Shown here piece by piece: positions 38,790 to 42,039 of a stretch of 42,039 bases of DNA. The DNA comes from Candidatus Moranbacteria bacterium RIFOXYA12_FULL_35_19 (lineage in GTDB: Bacteria; Patescibacteriota; Minisyncoccia; Moranbacterales; UBA2206), in NCBI GenBank assembly GCA_001784805.1, contig MFSE01000015.1:1-42039 (forward strand), written 5' to 3'. A program made the position numbers and the translations under genes. How positions within the stretch are numbered: the stretch's first letter is position 1; each line of letters begins with the position of its first letter. Below the pieces are notes generated by a model that was not told where the DNA came from, searched no databases, and saw only the letters and a list, made by a program, of their open reading frames with translations.

Positions 38790-39011
38790 TTATTTTGCCA
38801 AAATCAAATTTAATAAGGCGAAAACAATAAATAATGCAGAGAGTGCTACGGAAAAACCGACTAAAAATTTTTCAAAACCTCTTTTGGTGTGGTATCCGCC
38901 AAAACTTCCGCCGAATGTTCCAGAAAGTCCCGCTCCGCGATTTTGAAGGAGGATAGAAATAATAAGGAGAATAGATACGACTATTTCGGCAATGTTTATA
39001 ATTCTAAGCAT
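38790..39011 (-). CDS. secG: Protein-export membrane protein SecG
   Basis: SecG helps SecY and SecE. Two hydrophobic helices (IAEIVVSILLIISILL and FLVGFSVALSALFIVFALLNL) flank QNRGAGLSGTFGGSFGGYHT, the family motif with RG and GLSG...FGG. ATG 39011 gives 73 residues; the TTG at 39029 would add six and overlap the upstream gene, so I prefer ATG. It starts 4 nt after the stop of the holin-like gene, suggesting coupling. Confidence 0.92.
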   Translation of the reverse strand: MLRIINIAEIVVSILLIISILLQNRGAGLSGTFGGSFGGYHTKRGFEKFLVGFSVALSALFIVFALLNLILAK

Positions 39012-39015
39012 AATG

Positions 39016-39372
39016 TTATTCGTTATCAAATATTGAGAGGATTATATAATTTACTAAGCTGATGACGATTATTCCCCAAAAGATAGCGGAAAATCCATGA
39101 ACGGAAAGCGAGGGGATAAAATTGATGGCAAAAATAAAAAGGGCGATGTTTATGACGATTGTGAAAAGTCCCAAAGTTAGAATGATTAGCGGGAAAGCGA
39201 CGAGCTTTACAATCGGCCGAATGACGGAATTGACGAGGCCTAAAATTGCTCCGGCAATGACAAGATCTTGCCAACTTCCGGTGAAATTAAAGCCCGAAAC
39301 GAGATAATCAGCCACCAAAATAGCTACGCAATTGGCTAATATTTGGATAATTAATTTTAAAACTAACTTCAT
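39016..39372 (-). CDS. Phage-holin family IV / four-helix membrane protein
   Basis: The 118 residues have four hydrophobic helices. GFNFTGSWQDLVIAGAILGL then NSVIRPIVKLVAFPLIILTLG is the conserved part of PF04020, whose members are widespread and usually not phage genes despite the name. There are no lysis or phage genes nearby. It is upstream of secG and probably cotranscribed with it. Function is not known. Confidence 0.88.
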   Translation of the reverse strand: MKLVLKLIIQILANCVAILVADYLVSGFNFTGSWQDLVIAGAILGLVNSVIRPIVKLVAFPLIILTLGLFTIVINIALFIFAINFIPSLSVHGFSAIFWGIIVISLVNYIILSIFDNE

Positions 39373-39419
39373 ATGATTTTAGCAAAGATTAGAATAAAAG
39401 TCAAAGTAGGTTATGAACA

Positions 39420-39546
39420 TAGGCTTTGGAAAATAGTTTTCGGAAATCAGAAAATAGTTCAGGAAATTTGAAATTAGAAAACAGAATTCTTAATAACTTC
39501 TTTCAATTTTCTAGTTTCTTGAACTACTCTCTACTTTCTTTTTCAC
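39420..39546. repeat. GAAAATAG-type palindrome, second copy
   Basis: GGAAAATAGTTTTCGGAAAT and CAGAAAATAGTTCAGGAAAT face TTCAATTTTCTAGTTTC and TTGAACTACTCTCTACTTTC. AGTTCAGGAAATTTGAAATT is shared exactly with the spacer at 23283. Confidence 0.75.
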
Positions 39547-39651
39547 TTATTTCTTTTCTATTATCTTCTTAATCCCAAACACGCTTTTGCCGGAAACTCG
39601 CATTTTGAGTTTTTTCTTTTTTTCCCGTTTTTCTCCTTTGGTCTTTTTCAT
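39547..39651 (-). CDS. 34-residue basic small protein
   Basis: The product is MKKTKGEKREKKKKLKMRVS followed by GKSVFGIKKIIEKK. It is strongly basic and ends with a short amphipathic stretch. It may be a conserved small CPR protein, but I cannot prove that from the sequence. A good promoter ends only 9 nt before the ATG, which would give a nearly leaderless mRNA. The alternative is chance coding in A/T-rich DNA; the promoter and complete ORF argue against that. Confidence 0.6.
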   Translation of the reverse strand: MKKTKGEKREKKKKLKMRVSGKSVFGIKKIIEKK

Positions 39652-39660
39652 AACAATTTA

Positions 39661-39689
39661 ATTATAGCGGATAACGGGGGAGGTGTAAA
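39661..39689 (-). promoter_or_regulatory. Promoter for the 34-residue protein, probably leaderless
   Basis: On the minus strand TTTACA (39689-39684) and TATAAT (39666-39661) are 17 nt apart. The ATG begins 9 nt after the -10 box, so the leader would be about 3 nt. Confidence 0.65.
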
Positions 39690-39747
39690 ATTAGACAAAA
39701 GTTTGAAATTGAGGGAAGATAAAGATGTAGCTAAAAATAGTATTCCA

Positions 39748-39797
39748 CCTCTCCCTTAGGGAGAGGATGTCCCGATTACTATCGGGACAGGAGAGGG
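39748..39797 (+). repeat. Y-shaped palindromic element upstream of uvrB, copy 1
   Basis: CCTCTCCCTTAGGGAGAGG is one hairpin; TGTCCCGAT-TACT-ATCGGGACA the next; GGAGAGGG then closes an outer pairing with the first CCTCTCC. An inverted copy lies at 39881. The stretch 39652-39947 contains no gene apart from these two elements and the promoter at 39661. Confidence 0.85.
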
Positions 39798-39880
39798 AAA
39801 AGGCCAAATAAAAAGAATAAAAACAAAATTATCAGAACAAGTTTGGAAAAAACAGAGATTGAAATTTTTGTAAGTTTGTT

Positions 39881-39927
39881 CCCTCTCTGTCGCGAGTACG
39901 CGACATCTCTCCCTAAGGGAGAGAGGG
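39881..39927 (-). repeat. Y-shaped palindromic element upstream of uvrB, copy 2 (inverted)
   Basis: CCCTCTC, TGTCGCG-AGTA-CGCGACA, TCTCTCCCTAAGGGAGAGA and GGG in order are the reverse complement of the layout of copy 1, with changed loop and stem bases that stay complementary. It ends 20 nt before the uvrB ATG. Confidence 0.85.
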
Positions 39928-39947
39928 AATAATAAAAAATAATATTT

Positions 39948-42039
39948 ATGTCTGAAAATAAATTCAAAATCTCATCTAAATTCAAACCCGAAGGCGACCA
40001 ACCACAAGCGATAAAAAAGCTGGTGAAAGGTTTGGAAGCTGGGAAAAGATTCCAGACGCTTTTGGGTGTGACGGGGTCGGGAAAGACTTTTACCATTGCT
40101 AATGTGATTGAGAAAGTACAAAAGCCGACTTTGGTGATTGCGCCTAACAAAACTTTGACGGCACAACTGGCGCAGGAGTTTCGCACTTTTTTTCCAAAAA
40201 ACGCGGTGGAATATTTTGTGAGTTATTATGACTATTATCAACCGGAAGCCTACATTGCTTCCAGCGATACCTATATTGAAAAAGAATCGCAGATAAATGA
40301 TGAGATTGATCGGCTTCGTCACGCAGCGACCTCGGCTTTGCTAACGCGTCGCGATGTGATTATTTGCGCTAGCGTTTCTTGTATTTATGGTTTGGGTAGT
40401 CCGGAATATTATAAAAATATATCTTTAGAATTAGTGGTGGGTGCGCCCGTAGAGACGCAGCAATGCTGCGTCTCTACGCGGATATCGCGCGATGAAATAA
40501 TCAAAAAACTAATTGACATGCAATATGTTCGCTCGGATATTTTGGCGCGAGGGAAATTTCGGCTGACGGGAAATACTTTGGAAATAATTACGCCCGGACG
40601 GGAAGTGATTACACGAATAATTTTAGAAAATAATTCCGTTCACCCTGTGGAATATCTCGCTAGGCGAGATAATTTCGCAGAGCGAAATTTATTCCACAGG
40701 GTAAAAAAAATTTCCGAATACGATTTTCTAACTGGAGAAGAATTGAGTCCGCCAGCTGGCGGATTGGAACGCACACTGATTTATCCGGCCAAACATTTTG
40801 TGGTACCGGAACCCGTAATGAAAGAATCTCTAAATGAAATTGAAAAAGAAATGATGCAGAGAGTAGAAGATTTTAAAAAGAAAGGAAAAATTTTAGAGGC
40901 GGAAAGAATTTTGCGTCGCACGCGTCAAGATATCGAAATGATGAAAGAAATTGGTTATTGCAATGGGATTGAAAATTATTCGCGTTATCTTTCTGGTCGG
41001 GGAGAGGGCGAAGCGCCATATACATTAATTGATTATTTTAATAAAAACTTTTTATTGGTTATTGATGAATCGCATGTGACCATTCCACAACTCAATGGAA
41101 TGTTTAGTGGGGATTATTCTAGAAAAACTTCACTGGTGGAAAATGGCTTTCGACTGCCAAGCGCCTTTGACAATCGTCCTTTGAAATTTGCCGAATTTGA
41201 GAAAAAAATCAAGCAATCAATTTTTGTGAGTGCAACGCCGGGAAAATATGAATTAGAAAAATGTAAGGAACGCAAATTTGCGTTCCCTACGGAAAACAAA
41301 GGGATAACCGAACAAATTATTCGACCAACGGGATTAATTGATCCGCAAATAGAAATTAAAAGCGCGCGTGGGCAAGTGAAAGATGTAATGAAAGAGATAG
41401 AAAAAATAGTGGCACAAAAAGAGCGAGTACTGATTACGGCTCTGACTAAAAAACAAGCCGAGGATCTGGCAGAATTTTTGAAAGAGTCACAAATTAAATC
41501 TGAATATTTACATTCCGGAGTAGACACACTGGATCGCATTAGAATTTTGGAAAAACTTCGCCGAGGGGAGATTGATGTTTTAGTGGGCGTAAATTTATTG
41601 CGAGAAGGGCTGGATTTGCCGGAAGTTTCTCTCGTGGCAATTTTTGACGCGGATAAAGAAGGATTTTTGCGCAGTGAAACTTCGCTCATTCAAACCATTG
41701 GTCGCGCTGCGCGAAATGTGCGAGGCAAAGTTATTCTTTATGCTGACAATCTAACTGGCTCAATGAAACGCGCTATTTCGGAAACTAATCGACGAAGAAA
41801 ATTGCAAACAGCTTATAATAAAAAACATCACATTACTCCGCGCACAATTGAAAAGAAAATTCAATCAATTGTTGATCACGAAATTAAATCCGAAATTCCT
41901 AAAGAATTTATCAATCTAGAAAGTCTGGAAAATATTGCCGGTTATATCAAGCTTCGAGAAAAAGAAATGAAAGATTCTGCGAGAAATTTGGAATTTGAAA
42001 AAGCGGCCATCATCCGCGATGAAATTTCCGAACTGCGAA
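39948..42039 (+). CDS. uvrB: UvrABC system protein B, 3' end beyond window, with in-frame palindromes
   Basis: UvrB is the damage-verifying helicase of nucleotide excision repair. LLGVTGSGKTFTIANVIEK is Walker A; YFVSYYDYYQPEAYIASSDT is the beta-hairpin that probes DNA; LLVIDESHVTIPQLNGMF is the DE-H motif II; VLITALTKKQAEDLAEFLKE, VGVNLLREGLDLPEVSLVAI and QTIGRAARNVRGKVILYAD are the helicase motifs; a UVR domain begins near the edge (AGYIKLREKEMKDSARNLEF). The 697 codons seen have no stop. Four palindromes inside the frame add non-family residues at about 168-177, 232-252, 267-272 and 440-446. All catalytic motifs are intact. Confidence 0.96.
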   Translation, partial: MSENKFKISSKFKPEGDQPQAIKKLVKGLEAGKRFQTLLGVTGSGKTFTIANVIEKVQKPTLVIAPNKTLTAQLAQEFRTFFPKNAVEYFVSYYDYYQPEAYIASSDTYIEKESQINDEIDRLRHAATSALLTRRDVIICASVSCIYGLGSPEYYKNISLELVVGAPVETQQCCVSTRISRDEIIKKLIDMQYVRSDILARGKFRLTGNTLEIITPGREVITRIILENNSVHPVEYLARRDNFAERNLFHRVKKISEYDFLTGEELSPPAGGLERTLIYPAKHFVVPEPVMKESLNEIEKEMMQRVEDFKKKGKILEAERILRRTRQDIEMMKEIGYCNGIENYSRYLSGRGEGEAPYTLIDYFNKNFLLVIDESHVTIPQLNGMFSGDYSRKTSLVENGFRLPSAFDNRPLKFAEFEKKIKQSIFVSATPGKYELEKCKERKFAFPTENKGITEQIIRPTGLIDPQIEIKSARGQVKDVMKEIEKIVAQKERVLITALTKKQAEDLAEFLKESQIKSEYLHSGVDTLDRIRILEKLRRGEIDVLVGVNLLREGLDLPEVSLVAIFDADKEGFLRSETSLIQTIGRAARNVRGKVILYADNLTGSMKRAISETNRRRKLQTAYNKKHHITPRTIEKKIQSIVDHEIKSEIPKEFINLESLENIAGYIKLREKEMKDSARNLEFEKAAIIRDEISELR
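40449..40477. repeat. In-frame GTAGAGACGCAGCA palindrome in uvrB
   Basis: GTAGAGACGCAGCA and TGCTGCGTCTCTAC are perfect 14-bp complements around one A. It encodes about VETQQCCVST. Confidence 0.9.
40642..40702. repeat. In-frame three-way-junction palindrome in uvrB
   Basis: ACCCTGTGGAAT 40642-40653 pairs with ATTCCACAGGGT 40691-40702. Between them are two perfect hairpins, ATCTCGC-TAG-GCGAGAT and AATTTCGC-AGA-GCGAAATT. It encodes about PVEYLARRDNFAERNLFHRV. Confidence 0.9.
40748..40763. repeat. In-frame TCCGCCAG/CTGGCGGA palindrome in uvrB
   Basis: A perfect 16-bp palindrome encoding about PPAGG between LTGEELS and LERTLIYPA, a place where the family sequence runs on without it. Confidence 0.8.
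41267..41286. repeat. In-frame GGAACGCAAA/TTTGCGTTCC palindrome in uvrB
   Basis: A perfect 20-bp palindrome followed by CTAC, like the rnj terminator palindrome (33648). It encodes about KERKFAFP after TPGKYELEK. Confidence 0.85.

Noticed and set aside
39016-39372. Prophage remnant because of the holin-family name
   Set aside because: PF04020 proteins are common in bacteria without phage, and no other phage gene is present.
39779-40322. Minus-strand open frames over the uvrB 5' region
   Set aside because: They overlap the strongly supported uvrB frame and the Y-shaped repeats and encode no family motif.
41114-41689. Long minus-strand ORF of 191 codons inside uvrB
   Set aside because: It is antisense to conserved UvrB helicase motifs and its Ser/Phe-rich composition is that of a shadow frame.

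Overview
The window looks like a chromosomal piece of a low-GC Candidate Phyla Radiation (Patescibacteria) genome, probably of the Parcubacteria/Moranbacteria type. I infer this from the compact S10/spc operon with no rpmD (uL30) between rpsE and rplO, basic C-terminal tails on bS19 and uL22, few Shine-Dalgarno sequences, short A/T-rich leaders, a patchy fermentative metabolism and very many palindromic spacers. TGA is used as a stop (for example in fba), so the code is standard. No lineage assignment was computed.

Layout. 1-217: end of an unknown gene plus a 47-codon ORF. 221-14904: one plus-strand operon, tuf-rpsJ-rplCDWB-rpsS-rplV-rpsC-rplP-rpmC-rpsQ-rplNXE-rpsNH-rplFR-rpsE-rplO-secY-adk-map. 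Most of its spacers are long imperfect palindromes of two sequence families, and a terminator/antiterminator-like leader precedes rplC. 15012-18626: a small membrane protein (minus strand), ruvX, a GT2 glycosyltransferase, galT and a DedA protein. 18619-20356: tpiA and fba. 20353-26012: a diaphorase-like trio (NuoE/HoxE, NuoF/HoxF and an HndD/HoxU-like subunit), then hypC, hypD and hypE. 26123-26491: an unknown gene. 26661-27869: a HypF carbamoyltransferase-domain protein (minus strand). 27929-32553: a DUF2207 membrane protein and two phosphohexomutases. 32593-39651, all minus: trpS, RNase J, a nucleotidyltransferase, a cupin-type glucose-6-phosphate isomerase, a family-5 solute-binding protein, secG, a holin-like 4TM protein and a 34-residue basic protein. 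39948-end: uvrB, cut by the window edge.

Function. Glucose-6-phosphate isomerase, aldolase, triosephosphate isomerase, GalT and two hexose-phosphate mutases cover part of sugar-phosphate metabolism. The diaphorase trio begins overlapping fba and runs into hypCDE, which suggests that NADH from glycolysis is reoxidised by a hydrogenase. The catalytic [NiFe] subunits and HypA/HypB are not in the window.

Most unusual points. (1) The HoxU-like subunit ends in what reads as a collapsed [FeFe]-hydrogenase H-cluster domain with the active-site cysteine motifs gone, directly upstream of [NiFe] maturation genes. (2) Palindromic elements are inserted in frame inside hoxU, hypD, hypE, hypF and uvrB, and related palindromes fill the spacers and supply stop or start codons to many genes. 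(3) Structured leaders precede rplC and rnj. These are sequence-reading inferences; no alignment, folding or database search was run.
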